A DNA stretch of 64,000 bases from Dryas octopetala (lineage: Eukaryota; Streptophyta; Magnoliopsida; Rosales; Rosaceae): contig OY992832.1 in the NCBI GenBank assembly GCA_963921425.1, positions 6,696,001-6,760,000 on the forward strand. The letters run 5' to 3'. The position numbers were made by a program, and so were the translations under genes. Positions 1 through 11,475 of this stretch are shown piece after piece; within the stretch, counting starts at the first letter, position 1; every line of letters starts with the position of its first letter. The notes under the pieces are model-generated. The model searched no databases. It was not told the origin of the DNA and saw nothing but the letters and a program-made list of their open reading frames with translations.

Positions 1-467
1 ACAGTGTCATGAAATAGTGAGCAAAGGAAGGTTGATTTATGTCGATCACTGTATGTCGGCACTTGATATGAATGTCACCTGTACCCTATGGGTCGATTTG
101 AAGTTAGATGATGATAAGGAAGGTTGTTTGAATTTTGAAGTACATTGTGGAATTAGAAGGAAATTGTTCCTATGTTCCCACAAGATGTGAAGCACCAAAT
201 TAGCCTTTCCAAATTCAGAAGCAGTGTTTTCTGTAATTGCTCTACTTTGTTAAAAAAAGGTTAAGATTAGTATTGTCTTAAATCAAAAAATTGTGGCCTT
301 ATACCACATGCTTTGTAATAACAGAAAACAAGTTTTATAGGATATAAGATAGCATCTGTGCATCCACTTTTCTTCTTTAATTTTTAAATTCTGATCATTT
401 AGTACTTCACTCCCCCTTCTTGAAGTTGTATTGTTTTATAAAAATGAATTTTGTACTTAAAATACAG
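1..467. other. 5' flank or first intron of the dehydratase gene
   Basis: No convincing coding exon is seen here. The stretch ends in an acceptor-like ACAG at 464-467, directly before the first exon I recognise. The ATG-bearing first exon with the start of the organelle presequence either lies left of the window or is too short to pick out. Confidence 0.4.
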
Positions 468-2075
468 TTCCAGTTGCCGAGTATTTAAGATACTTCAGCA
501 CAATGTGGGGGTGTCATCCAGTAGAAGTTCACTTTGTGGATTTAGAACATTTTGCACTGCCGAAGGTGCGTGTAGACCTTTCACATTTTGTAATTTGATA
601 ACCAAATGTGATTACATGGGCTCTTGCCATGGCTTATGGATTGGATATTGATTAGGATTACTTATTAAGTCAATATGTGTATTTTTTTCGCATTTCAAGC
701 TTAGTTTATTGGACAAAATTGCTAAACTTTTAATTTTTAAATTAGTCCCATTCTTGTTAGAGGTTAGGAATACAAAATTCACTTCAATCGTGGTGGACGG
801 GTGAGAACTCTTCACTTCTTGGTATTGGGGATGCATATTTTTCTATCTGATGTTAATTAGTTCAAAGAATTACGTGCAATGAATTGTACTTTTGTAGCTT
901 CCAATCGCGATATTTCTCTTAGTAATTCTGCTTTTTTCTTTTTCGTCATGGCTTTCATCTCTGTTTTTGTTTGCTCTTCTACTTAATGGACTGTTTCAGT
1001 TTCCAGTAAATAGAAGTTCTTATTCATTAAAGGGAAGGAACCTGCTACTGGATTTTCTGACTTATCCATAGATTGTGTTTTTGTCAAATATCTGGCTGGC
1101 ATTGGTTCTTGACGCAATATGTTTCATAATATCAAAATTTGTTAACTAGCTTTGTGCTAGCTTGGTTGTAATTTGTATGGGAAATGTGATTCTACTTATC
1201 TAATACTGTTTACTGGCTGGATTAGATTTGTCAACAAAGAAGTGTGTGCCTTGCAACTCAAAGGATATGCGACCTATGACTGAAGAAGCAGCAAATGGTC
1301 TAATCCCAAAGGTTCATGGTTAATTGCATTATCTATCACCAATAATATAAATATATATATGCATTTCTATTTTAAGCTATTATATTTGGATTAGGTGGAT
1401 GGATGGAATTTGGTGAATGAAGGTGGTACATTGAAACTGAAAAGGTCAATGAAAGTTAAGACCTTCCTGAAAGGATTGGAATTGTTTAAGCTCATAGCTG
1501 ATGTTGCAGAAGCAGAAGGTATCTTAAATCTGATTTCTGATACATAGCTGTGTGCATGTATGAATAATGCATTTAGTTGAAATCAATTGGAATTTGTCTC
1601 TAATGTAGATGAGCAACAATAATGTAATTGCTGCAGGTCATCATCCAGACCTTCATCTCGTTGAATGGAACAATATAACAGTTGAGATCTGGACACACGC
1701 AGTTGGTAAGCACATGGCATTAATGAAGTGATGTTATGCATTTGTGCTGTTGTATTTATTTTCTGTAGAGAACCCACCCAAACCAAACTGTGGATAACCA
1801 TTGTTTATAGGTCACTAACTCAATCATGGTTGATGTATGATGAAAATTCACTTAGCAGTCATGAAGTTGATTGCACATTAATAGAATGTTGAAAGTCATT
1901 GTTCAATTTATGTCAAGAACCAACTTTCTATCTGTAAAGTTTACTGCACAAGACAATGAGTTTTTGACATGATATGCATTGTGCAGGTGGATTGACTGAG
2001 AACGATTTCATACTTGCTGCTAAGATCAATGCACTTAACATGCAACACCTATTGAGGCGAAAAGCTACTACTTGA
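468..2075 (+). CDS. PCD: Pterin-4a-carbinolamine dehydratase, mitochondrial type (5' incomplete)
   Basis: It dehydrates 4a-hydroxytetrahydrobiopterin in pterin recycling; plant members sit in mitochondria or plastids. Exons seen: about 468-565, 1226-1311, 1395-1518, 1637-1705 and 1987-2075, all GT-AG and in frame. The second exon reads LSTKKCVPCNSKDMRP, then KVDGWNLV. The fourth and fifth carry the family active-site signature EGHHPDLHLVEWNN and WTHAVGGLTENDF, followed by AAKIN and the stop. The first exon listed ends GFRTFCTAE, rich in Arg and Ser and typical of the end of a mitochondrial presequence, and it joins in phase to DLSTKK. The frame is open only to about 448 and has no ATG, so its left border is an acceptor (467 or 473) and the true start lies upstream. 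The domain is complete. The mitochondrial assignment rests on resemblance to the Arabidopsis mitochondrial protein rather than the plastid Rubisco-assembly relative. Confidence 0.88.
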
Positions 2076-2890
2076 ACTGTTCGGTCGGAATTGTGTGAAT
2101 ATGCCACCATGGGAAAACATGTCTGTTGTCTTTTGTTGGCATCTTAAGGAGGTTACTTCAAATTTCTTTTTTCTTTCCTGCAAGTGTGCCTGAAGATGAT
2201 ACATGAATGAAGCAACTGTTTTCTTTGTGCTCTATTGATGAAGATTAATTTTTGCCCTTTTTACTTTTGCTTACTCTGGGGGTTTGTGATCCGATGGAAA
2301 GATGATGCTTTTTTTTTTGTAGCAAAATATTTGATGCAGCCGATTAAAGGTTGTCATAGCCAATTGTATCAAATTTCAAATCCTCGTCTACAATTAGCAG
2401 TGCTTATTATGATATGAGATCTAGAAACCTTCTCATGGGATTATTAACATGTAGGCAGCGATAAAGATTGACCCACTTTCCTTCTTCCTTTGCCTTTTGT
2501 TTTATCAGTCTTTTATACATGGAATCCACGCACACTTTCACAACACTTTTAGCCACTTCATACACACATAAATCCAGTCATAAATTTCCCATGGGAACAT
2601 GTGTTGGCCTACCAAAAAGTATAATAGCTCTACAGATTTTAGATTTATTTTTTAAGAATTAATTGGAATAAATCTTACATTACAAGCAGTCAAGGGGCCC
2701 CAACAAAAGCCCATTTATAAGTTGAAACAGGATTTTCCCCTTGGGGCCCTTTGTGAATTTACACCCTACCCATGATCCCCATATTATAATTCTTTCAACA
2801 TTCAACAGTTGTTTACATCATTAATAGGCAGCTGAAAGTATAACTCACTGAGTCACTTCACAGGATGCAAGTAAATATGTTCTGCTTCAT
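2076..2890. other. 3' flank of the dehydratase and intergenic DNA
   Basis: This begins with the likely 3' UTR of the dehydratase. No coding gene is recognised. The right part (from about 2680) is probably the distal 3' UTR of the minus-strand methyltransferase. Confidence 0.4.
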
Positions 2891-4124
2891 TGGTCAACGA
2901 CCAAGGACTTCTAGGGACAGGTAGTTCTGCACAATCAGTTTCTCATCAGCCAAACAGCAAAGCTTGGACTGCAATACCTGCAAGTCAACCAAACCCCATT
3001 CAAAGTAGTCAGATTGGAGGTTACAGTCAGTACTCAGTAGCGGGAAAAAAAACAGTATACTAGGCCATAACACATCCTCATATGTCCAGCTAAAACCTAT
3101 CATTTCATTTGAAAAGAAAAATCTTGAAATCCTTCTTAAGTTTGAATTCATCATACGCAAATACTGGAATGATCCAATAACTCCATTGCCAAGTAATTGA
3201 GATAATCCAAATTGAAATGTCATGGCTCCAAAAAATTGATCCAAGGTTTATGTATCACATCATGCATTATTCATCACATCACTGAATGTCCTAGAAAACA
3301 CATCTGCAGCTCTTACAGATTCTACTCTCCAGTAGCAACAGGAAAAAAAAAAAAAAACACCAACTTAAAAACAATGAATCCTAGCAAACACATCTGCAGT
3401 TCATATATAACCCAATTGCCTTTTGTGCATTTGATTCACTAGTTTCCCTTGGAAGAGAAGTTCTTCCTAAAATACTCAGTTAAGTGTGCCCGGAAAAAGG
3501 AAATATTACCCCTGTTCTGACTTCTGAGAAGAAACAACTAAGAACCTGTAATTAAAACACACCCGCATGCAACAATTTTTGGGTCATACTTGGTCTTCAG
3601 AGGTTTAGTTTGGTCCTGTTCAAGTGGAAAATAGATAATGTATGATGAAGGTGTTACCAGGGCCACCCTAACTAGTTTGTTCATTTTAGGAGGTATGAGG
3701 TATCACCTTCCTCCTTGAAAGCCTGGTTAGTGTCTTAGTGATAACAATGACAGGACTTGTGTGATTGGATATCATCCAACTTTGTCCAACAAAGATATGA
3801 ATGCCCTATATATTAGATCAACCAAAACACATAGGAGGGACAATCAACCGGTACAGATTACCAAAACAATCATCTTTTGCAAAGATAATGCACAAAACTT
3901 CACCCCAACTGAAAGAGTAATACTTTATGATTATATTCAGCTGACACTATAAGCTGCCCATACTCACCAACAAATGCTGGATCCAACTAATTACACTAAT
4001 CAACTTCTGCCACAAATTCCAGATTCAAAAAACATACTAAGAGCTAGCAATACCCAGTACCCCAACAAAAATAAAAAAGTAAAAAAAAAAGCACATTAGT
4101 ACCTCAAACTCCAAAAGTCCAACC
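2891..4124 (-). other. Probable spliced 3' UTR of the methyltransferase gene
   Basis: Read on the minus strand, the methyltransferase stop is followed after about 20 bases by a good splice donor (GAG then GTACTA, near 4101). An acceptor (TTGCAG) lies near 2978, followed by unstructured sequence. This suggests one 3' UTR intron of about 1.1 kb. Open frames here look like chance. The splice reading is inference. Confidence 0.35.
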
Positions 4125-5246
4125 TCATTTTGAAGCAGGCTTTTGCAGAAGAGCAGACAAGTAAACTTCCCCGCTCTTAGAATTAGAATCAGTTTTAATC
4201 GCAGTAGCCCACTTGACCTTCTTGTACCCCAATTTCCCAAACAATGGCGCAAAAACCTTCTCAAGATCCACTGCTTTGCTGAAGAAATGGTCCATCCACA
4301 AGTAACCTCCTCCTCTCAACACTCTGTCCACGTCATACAGCAAGAACTCCAACGCCGTGACCGGAATCCACCGGTTCACTGCGTGCCCGCACCGCACGAG
4401 ATCCACGACCCCGTCGAACACCGGCAGCCGCTGCTGCAGCGGCGCGTGAAGCGGCACCAACCCCCTCAGCGCCACGGCCTCGTTGTACGGCGCGCCGAGG
4501 TTCATTGTTGTGGTGATAACAGTCACATTGTACACCTTCATTCTCGCCGCGAAAGTCCCGGTCCCGCCACCAATGTCGAGGCCGAGGCGGAGGACCGAGT
4601 TGGCCGCTTTGGCAATTTGGAAGAGTTGAGGTATGGGCAGGTCGAGTTCGGACTTGTAAGTCATGAATTTGGTCAATTCGTGAGGTGGATCGAAACCCAA
4701 ATTGGGGTTTTGGCGGTTGAGGCAGCTGAAGCTTTTGCAGGAGTATTTGGTCCACAGGACATTGGAGTCTGGAAGAGAGGAAGGGAATGGGTTTTGGAGG
4801 AGAGAAGAAGTTGGTTTTGGTGGGGTTTTGGTGAAGCATCGACGGCGAGGAAGCGGGTGACAGCCACGCAATGTGAGAGCCTCGGCGAGGTCGGAGTCTT
4901 GTGGGCAGAGAGAGAAGGGGGTGTAGGTCATGTAATTGTGGAGGAGGTCAGGGTGGTTGTGGCAGGAGGAGGCTATGGGGGAGAAATGGGAGTAGAGGAG
5001 GAGATCTGAGGGGATGGGGGGTTTGGTTGTGGTGGTGGCGGTTGATGGGGTGGTGGGGCGGTGGCGCGTGAGGTGGTTGATGGTGGCGCGTATGGTGTGT
5101 AGCTGATGGAGAAGGTGGTCAGGGACTGATTTGGGAGGCGGGGATTTGGGGGTTTGGAGAGTGGAGGAGAGGTGGTATAGAGAGAGTATGTTGGTGGCCA
5201 CCATGGCCATCAAGAGCAGTAAGTTCAGACCCATTGTGAAACCCAT
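4125..5246 (-). CDS. Membrane-anchored SAM-dependent methyltransferase (At1g29790 type)
   Basis: A single-exon gene of 373 residues. Residues 6-27 are a hydrophobic signal-anchor, so the enzyme is probably a type II Golgi or endomembrane protein. Residues 30-75 are a Pro/Thr-rich stem. A Cys-containing conserved block (CHPLPRRRCF) lies near 129-138 and a WTKYSCKSFSCL block at 165-176. The class I methyltransferase fold follows: motif I is LDIGGGTGTF at 223-232, then VTTIT-like strand 2 near 242, DLVRCGHAVNRWIP near 282-295, and the post-motif VLRGGGYLWMDHFF at 309-322. The fold family is clear. The substrate is not: relatives have been linked to cell-wall pectin methylation, which is only a hint. 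Met5 is an alternative start. A 288-codon frame on the opposite strand is a shadow of this GC-rich gene. Confidence 0.85.
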   Translation of the reverse strand: MGFTMGLNLLLLMAMVATNILSLYHLSSTLQTPKSPPPKSVPDHLLHQLHTIRATINHLTRHRPTTPSTATTTTKPPIPSDLLLYSHFSPIASSCHNHPDLLHNYMTYTPFSLCPQDSDLAEALTLRGCHPLPRRRCFTKTPPKPTSSLLQNPFPSSLPDSNVLWTKYSCKSFSCLNRQNPNLGFDPPHELTKFMTYKSELDLPIPQLFQIAKAANSVLRLGLDIGGGTGTFAARMKVYNVTVITTTMNLGAPYNEAVALRGLVPLHAPLQQRLPVFDGVVDLVRCGHAVNRWIPVTALEFLLYDVDRVLRGGGYLWMDHFFSKAVDLEKVFAPLFGKLGYKKVKWATAIKTDSNSKSGEVYLSALLQKPASK

Positions 5247-5466
5247 TCACTTTGCTTTGAGCTTGTGCTCTTTCTTTCTTGATCTCTCTCTCTCTCAGTC
5301 TCTCTCTGGATTTTGGGGACTCTCAGATTTTGGTTTTGAGCTCCTTGAATCTTGTGATGTCTCACTGTTTGACTTATCAGTGAAGTAAGTAGCTTTCTGA
5401 GTAGTGTACTAGTGTCTGGGTAGTGATTGTGTATGAACAAGTTTTGGGTTCAATATTTGATTAGGG

Positions 5467-5823
5467 ATGTTTGTCCGTTCGATTATGACAAATATGTGGG
5501 TTTCTAGACCAAGCAAGTTTTTTATTTGTTCGAATCCAATGGCAATGGATGTAAAGTGTGTTAAATGGGCTGGCAATCAGGACTTGGGATTATATTATTT
5601 CTTTCTTTGTCTTTTTCTTTTCCTGCTCTTCTTGCATCTTGGTCTTAGAACTGGATCCCCTGCCTTGCTTCCCAGCAAGGCAGGTACCATGCTCAAATAT
5701 GAGCCCTTGACATCATGTTTTTCAAAGGCTCAGATTGAACCTGATACCAGCCTTGCAGAGAAAGAAAGCAGAGAATCCAGGTCCCTTGGTCTTGGTCTTG
5801 GCCCTGGTTGTAGGCTTGTGTAA
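5467..5823 (+). CDS. Unrecognised small open frame with one membrane-like segment
   Basis: The frame encodes 118 residues, or 95 from the internal Met at 5539. A strongly hydrophobic Leu/Phe segment lies at about residues 43-59 (YYFFLCLFLFLLFLHLGL), followed by a polar tail ending in Gly/Leu repeats. No family was recognised; it does not end in a CLE, IDA or RALF peptide motif. A perfect 10 bp inverted repeat (5659-5668 and 5675-5684, loop of 6) lies inside it. It may be a small secreted or single-pass protein, or chance in a transcribed leader. Confidence 0.2.
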   Translation: MFVRSIMTNMWVSRPSKFFICSNPMAMDVKCVKWAGNQDLGLYYFFLCLFLFLLFLHLGLRTGSPALLPSKAGTMLKYEPLTSCFSKAQIEPDTSLAEKESRESRSLGLGLGPGCRLV

Positions 5824-7049
5824 AGTTTGTTGTGGGTTTAAGAAAATAGGGAAATGAATAATATTAGATAGATAACATGTGAAAAAGAGGGTGGAAGAGA
5901 CTTGGGGCACGTGAAATATGAACCAACTTGCATATTTTTAAAGCATTTCATGCAGAGCCAGTTTTCTGAATAATAATTAAGAAGTTATTGCCGATTTAGT
6001 ATTTACCATGTTTTTAGGGACTGCTGATCCTAAGCCAAACCCCAAATACTACATATTAGGGAAAGTTGACCAGGAGTTTTCAGTGCTAAATTTCTATTTA
6101 AATCATGGCAAACACTACGTACATACCTCTACTAGAAAGGTCAGCACTATTGAGTTATTGACACTCATGTTTAATTTCTTACACTCATTATGAGTGTATA
6201 AAAACTGTAGAAAAATACTAGTTTCATTTCATTTTTATTTTTCTTTTAATGCAATAGCCAAAGGTACATACTTTCTTCCTCTTTAAGGGCCAATAGTGGC
6301 TCTAAGTCTTCCTTAACCAATTCTCACTATTAGTACATGTAGGTAACAACTTAGTCAAACTATCAGCTATATTGTTAGGCTAATGTTAGTCCAAATAATT
6401 AATTTGGACTATTTACTCAAACAAACTTTTTTACTAATTAATGATTTAGATTAGTCTGTCTGCTAAACTCAAATATTTGGTGAAATATATAAATGTTACA
6501 TCTAAATCTAATAAAAATAGGCTTGTTAACACTTTCAAATGTTCACTAAATGAAAGTGTTAAATGCCTATCCTTTTTAACATTAGTCGAAGCCAATTTAG
6601 CCACTAAATGTTGTTTTATATGAAAAAACGCTACTCCTATTAGAAAAAAAAATCATTAATGGTGCCAATAATTTAATAACAGTTAAATTGAGAAGTTGAC
6701 AAAATGTCTCTCTTTATTTCTAATTTTCTATTAAAGATATTTTTTTATTTCATAAGAAATAATAAAACTAACCATCGGAAAGTGTAAAATTTATCAAGCA
6801 TTACTCTGTAGAGTTCGAGCCATTCAAAAAAAGTTTAAGCACTTTTTGATGATAGCTCAAGCACTACTAATAGTTATTTATATTTAAAACAAAAAAAAAA
6901 ACAAAAATCTTAAAAGTAAATTTTTCAAAAGTTTATATTACACCCTTTAATAAAGGATAAACAAACTCACTTAAAAAGTTGGAATGATAAATATATTCAC
7001 TTTATATAAATAAAGCCTACGTTATGTCTTGTTTCATATTTTTTGCACC
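5824..7049. other. AT-rich intergenic DNA
   Basis: Low-complexity AT-rich sequence with short A and T runs. No gene or clear element is recognised. Confidence 0.5.
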
Positions 7050-7274
7050 AAACACTCACTCGGTGATAGTTGTTTTTTTTTAATGGCAAATTGCCACTAC
7101 CACACAGTGATGATTGCCATTTATTGCCACTATCACACAATGACAATCATTGTCATTATCTAACAATGACAATTTATAAGGTGTTTTTGCAATTTAAATA
7201 GTTATTGTCACATAGTAATAGTGATTGTCACAGTTTGACAGTGGTAATTTTAGAACGCACAGTAGTATTTTTCT

Positions 7275-7303
7275 GAGCACTCGATGGGTTGTATCGAGTG
7301 CTC
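7275..7303. repeat. Perfect 11 bp inverted repeat
   Basis: GAGCACTCGAT (7275-7285) and ATCGAGTGCTC (7293-7303) are separated by seven bases. The right arm flows into the start of the tandem repeat that follows. This looks like part of a decayed transposable element. Confidence 0.6.
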
Positions 7304-7642
7304 GGTAATAGTGTCGAGCGCTTGGCTTATTAAAGTGGATCGACTAGTCACCGTGTTTTTGCAGGTGGGCCATCAGATCATTATATTTTTCATTTTAGAC
7401 TTAAAAAAAAAAAAACCTCAAATCTTAAGGTCTTTAAATAGAATAAATTTTGACTATTCTTTTTTTGTATTAAGTGCTCGGTGATGGTGCCGAACGCTTA
7501 ACTCATTAAAATGGACTAACCAGTCATCATGATTTTGCAAGTGGGCTGACCGATCAGAATATTTTTTATTTTGGACTATAAAAAAAAAAAAAAAAAAACC
7601 TCAAATCTTAAAGTCTTTAAATAGAATAAATTTTGACTAATT
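7297..7642 (+). repeat. Diverged tandem duplication, two copies of about 170 bp
   Basis: Copy 1 (about 7297-7465) and copy 2 (about 7471-7642) both run from GTGCTCGGT through a block of about 60 bp, a poly-A run and a shared end (CCTCAAATCTTAA to TAAATTTTGACTA). A third partial head (CACTCGGTGATAG) lies near 7058. The copies differ at many positions, so the duplication is old. The source element is unknown. Confidence 0.65.
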
Positions 7643-7882
7643 TTTTTTTTTTTTTGGGTTAAATGACGAAGGAATAAAAGAAAAAATAAAAGTAAAGAAG
7701 GCGCGATCTGCCTATCACCGCAAAACAGTAGTAATCACTATTCAGTATTCACTATGTATTGCTGAGTAAGAGTGAATATATAAAGACTTAAATCCGCGTC
7801 TGCCTAACGCAACAAAAACAATCTCCCCTCCCCTGTTTGAAGGACTAGATCGCTATTCGCTGCTATTCGGGAATTTGAATCA

Positions 7883-9953
7883 ATGGTACGTACCCTCTCA
7901 AAAATTTCGATTTCATTTATATCGTTTTATCTTCCACTAAATGATTTTACTGCTTTTTTTAAGAAACCAGATGTAGTGTTAGGGTTTCGGAATGTTCTCT
8001 AAGATTTCATGTCCATTTTATTTTGGTTCTCGAAATTAGGGCTTGAGTTGTATCCATTCACACTCTTTTACGGTGTTTTTCATAGTTATAATTTCGTATG
8101 GTAGCGTTTCCGTATTTTGATTGTGGTTTTAATTGGGGTTTTGGTGTTTAATTGGCCAAGAAAATGGGTAATGGGAGCTGACTATTGACTAAGAAATAGA
8201 TGTTACCCATGCACTCTGATGTTGTAAGAGTAAGAGACTATAGAATTGTAGTTGTCTGGGATAGGCATGGTAATGGGTTTTGTAAGAACAACCATTCTCA
8301 CAAGAGTTATAAGCAAATACTTTCTGAAACATGCTTCAAGAGAGTTAGGTAGCTCAAACCTCAACACCAGGCCCTATAAATAATGGGTTTCAAATTGAAA
8401 CAAGGTGGGCATATATAATATTGCAATGGTAATTGAAATCTTTGCAGTTTCGTAAAACATTTCCCATATAAGGGAAACTATCGTCCTTTTAAATTCTTGG
8501 CAATACTCATGGCAAATAATTAAAGATACTTGTTCATCTTCTCCACCATGCCCAACTAGATGTCAAAATTAACTTTTTCAAATTGGTTAGATTTCCTCAA
8601 GCATTGAATTCATTCTGTATTTTAATTTTTTTTAAATGTATATGTAAATGTAGGTAAATAATCATTTAGTTTGCTAAATTGGTATGGATGCATAGCGGAA
8701 TCTGGAAACCAAATACTGTAGATATATTTTCTTGTATACAAATCATTGTGGTTGGCACAAAATTTAGTAAAGTCTTTATCTATGATTATGTTTTTCATTA
8801 TCATGATTTATTGTAAGGTTTTCTTTGTCTGTCATTGGAATTTTGTTGTTTTTTAAGTTTATGGATTTATTTTTAGGCTGATCCTGAACTAGAAGCAATC
8901 AGACAAAGAAGAATGCAGGAGCTTATGGCCCAACAGGGCGTGGTAAGCAATCATTAACTTAAGTTTATCTGAATATATTTTTATTTTCTAGAAAAAGCAG
9001 TTGCCTGCTTTGTGCTTTACATGCTGATCTCACTATGTGACATTGATACATAGGGAGGAGGGTCACAACAAAACCCGGAACATCAGAAGGCAAATGAAGA
9101 TGCCAAGAGGTTGGGTTTTCAATCAATTGGGGCATCACTTTTTTCTGTTTTTGTTTCTCCAAAAATGCTCTTATTGATCTGATACATGAAGCAATTAATG
9201 TAGGGAGGCAGACGAACGGAGGCAGATGATGCTTAGTCAGATTTTGTCAGCTGAAGCTCGAGAAAGACGTAAGTTAATATATGAGACAGGCATTTGAGTT
9301 GATATTATGATCATTACACTGCGCTCTTTGGAAAGTTTTCCATTATTATTTCTTCTCAAGGAGAGAAACATATTCTTCGTTTAAGATAGTACGTTTGGAT
9401 TACTGTTACTGACAATAGTAAATAAGATTTACTACTTGGATATCTTAGTACAAGATCTAGGTTTTTCAGAGTAAGAAGGGTGAAAAGATGAGATAGCAAT
9501 TATACGGTGGGTTAGGCTATTCATATGTTGATCTTATACTTTCTGCTATGCATGTGTAGTTGCTCGAATTGCATTGGTGAAACCTGAGAAGGCAAGGGGT
9601 GTTGAAGATGTTGTACTGAGAGCTGCTCAAATGGGCCAGATAGTTGAGAAGGTATGGTCTATTTTATAGTTTTTCTACAGGGCTTTAAAAAGTAAAAATC
9701 ATTAACAAGAGTTCGTTTGAATCATGCTTCATCGTTCAGGTGTCCGAGGAGAGGCTCATTTCATTGTTGGAACAAATCAACAACCAAACAACCAAACAGA
9801 CCAAAGTCACTGTGAGTTATGACTCTTTAATAGTGGTTTTTCTTAGTTTACATTTTACATGAAAAAAATGGACTGATTTTTGGCAAATGTCTTGTATTAT
9901 TCTTATATTTGCAGATTCAGAGGCGTCGGAGTGTCCTCGAAGATGATGACTAA
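7883..9953 (+). CDS. PDCD5: PDCD5-family DNA-binding protein
   Basis: Seven exons: 7883-7885 (the ATG alone), 8877-8942, 9054-9109, 9204-9268, 9560-9651, 9740-9811 and 9915-9953. All have GT-AG borders, and the product is 130 residues against about 125 in animals. The protein starts MADPELEAIRQRRMQELMAQ and continues with a Gly/Gln/Asn linker, then READERRQMMLSQILSAEAR, ARIALVKPEKARGVED and QMGQIVEKVSEERLISLLEQ. The basic IQRRR and acidic tail EDDD close it. This is the whole PDCD5 (YMR074/Mth1615-like) helical bundle. Animal members promote programmed cell death and bind DNA; the plant role is less settled. The start codon fills an exon by itself, which gene finders can miss; the 5' UTR presumably shares it. 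Small, intact and expressed-looking. Confidence 0.95.
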
Positions 9954-11475
9954 TTTGTTTCAGTTAATGACAGTTTTTTTTGTTGGTTGTATATTTGAAG
10001 ATAAAGTACTTGATATTGGATTGTGAAATTGTACTTCTCCTTAGTCATTTTGATATTTCTTAGTAATATCTGAAGTGAGGTTGAACTTTTCTATATGTTA
10101 TTGTTGTAAACTTTGCTATGGTGAATTGCAATATTGTGACAGTTGAAACACAATGACTCAGTATCTGCTATTCTGCCTAGTTTTATAAGATCTTTATCAT
10201 TTATTTGTTGATCCATTTTAAATAATGGACCAACATTTGTAGACACCAATGAAAAAGAGAAAATGTGTTTTATCTAGATTTTATCTCTTTATAGCAAGTG
10301 TATTATAAACAGTAATAAGTTCAGTCTTATCCTTACTATTGTGATATATGTATTACCTTATACAGACAACTACAAAATAGATGATGACAAATTGACAATG
10401 CGAAACTACTAAATATTCAAATAGGTGATGATGGCGGTGGTTATAGGGTTGCAGCCCACCATAGCTATTAGTTTCTACTGGACCACTAGAAGTCATGAAA
10501 TGATTGATGAAACCAAAAATTCAAGAATAAATAAATAGAAACTAGTATCGCTGTCATCAAATAATTCAATTAGGAATGTATATTGGCACAATTTGTTTTG
10601 TTCATAATTAATTTGTAATTTCGTCCACATCTAATCATGTTAGTATTTTTTTATTAGAAAACAAAGCACAGGACAAAATGTGAAAAAAAAAAAAAAATTA
10701 CAAGTTGCTTGCAGTGGTTCGATTCTTTTTATAATAGTAGGCTTGTATTAATTAAGAAAATTAATATAATACTAAATTTTTGTACTAATTAATATATCAC
10801 AATATGTGAATTTCAAATTATTAAAAATACAATGAACCTTTTAAGTCTTTGTAGTTTTCCATTTATTCTTGCACAAATCCAAAAACCACCTACTACACAC
10901 TAATGGTAAATAATTACTAATTTATAATTAAATCAATCTAATCAACATTATAAACGAGCATTTTTTTAATAATTATTGATCGTTCGAAATTTCGAATGTC
11001 CATTTTAATTATTAATTAATTACAAGTATGTGTGGTTAAACTTGTGTGTATAACTTTTTTGAGCGTTTAAACACTCAAACTTAACTGTATCATTTTGTAG
11101 CATTTCTACTCATTATTGTGTTGTATGAATTGTTAAGTTAATTTCACTACTCGTGTTGTGGGTGTTGAATCAGGCGCGTGCTTGTAGCATTTTCCGTCGC
11201 ATTAGCCGAATCCGGCTCACACATGTCAACCTCTGTCTCTCTCTGTAATCTCTAACGTTGGCACTCTCCAGTCTCCATTGCGCTTTTGCTTCGCTTCCCA
11301 AAGTCCCAACCAACCGACCGAATCGAACTCTCCCTCCCTCTCTCTCCCTCTTACATGTCCCTCTTTCAAAATCTCGACCCAGTTCTCTACTAATCCCATT
11401 TCTCCAAAGCCAGCCTCAAGTTCCCTGCTTCCGGTTTCCCGGCCAGCACCAAAAGTTGTTTTCCGGTTGACCCAG
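9954..11475. other. Intergenic DNA and leader of the potassium channel
   Basis: From 9954 comes the PDCD5 3' UTR, then AT-rich sequence to about 11150. From about 11200 the sequence becomes pyrimidine-rich (CTCTCTCTCT near 11230) and is the likely leader of the channel gene. Two open frames there lack an ATG. No element is recognised. Confidence 0.5.

Noticed and set aside
4143-5009. 288-codon plus-strand frame across the methyltransferase
   Set aside because: It is antisense to a well-supported gene, has no family likeness and arises from its GC-rich codons.
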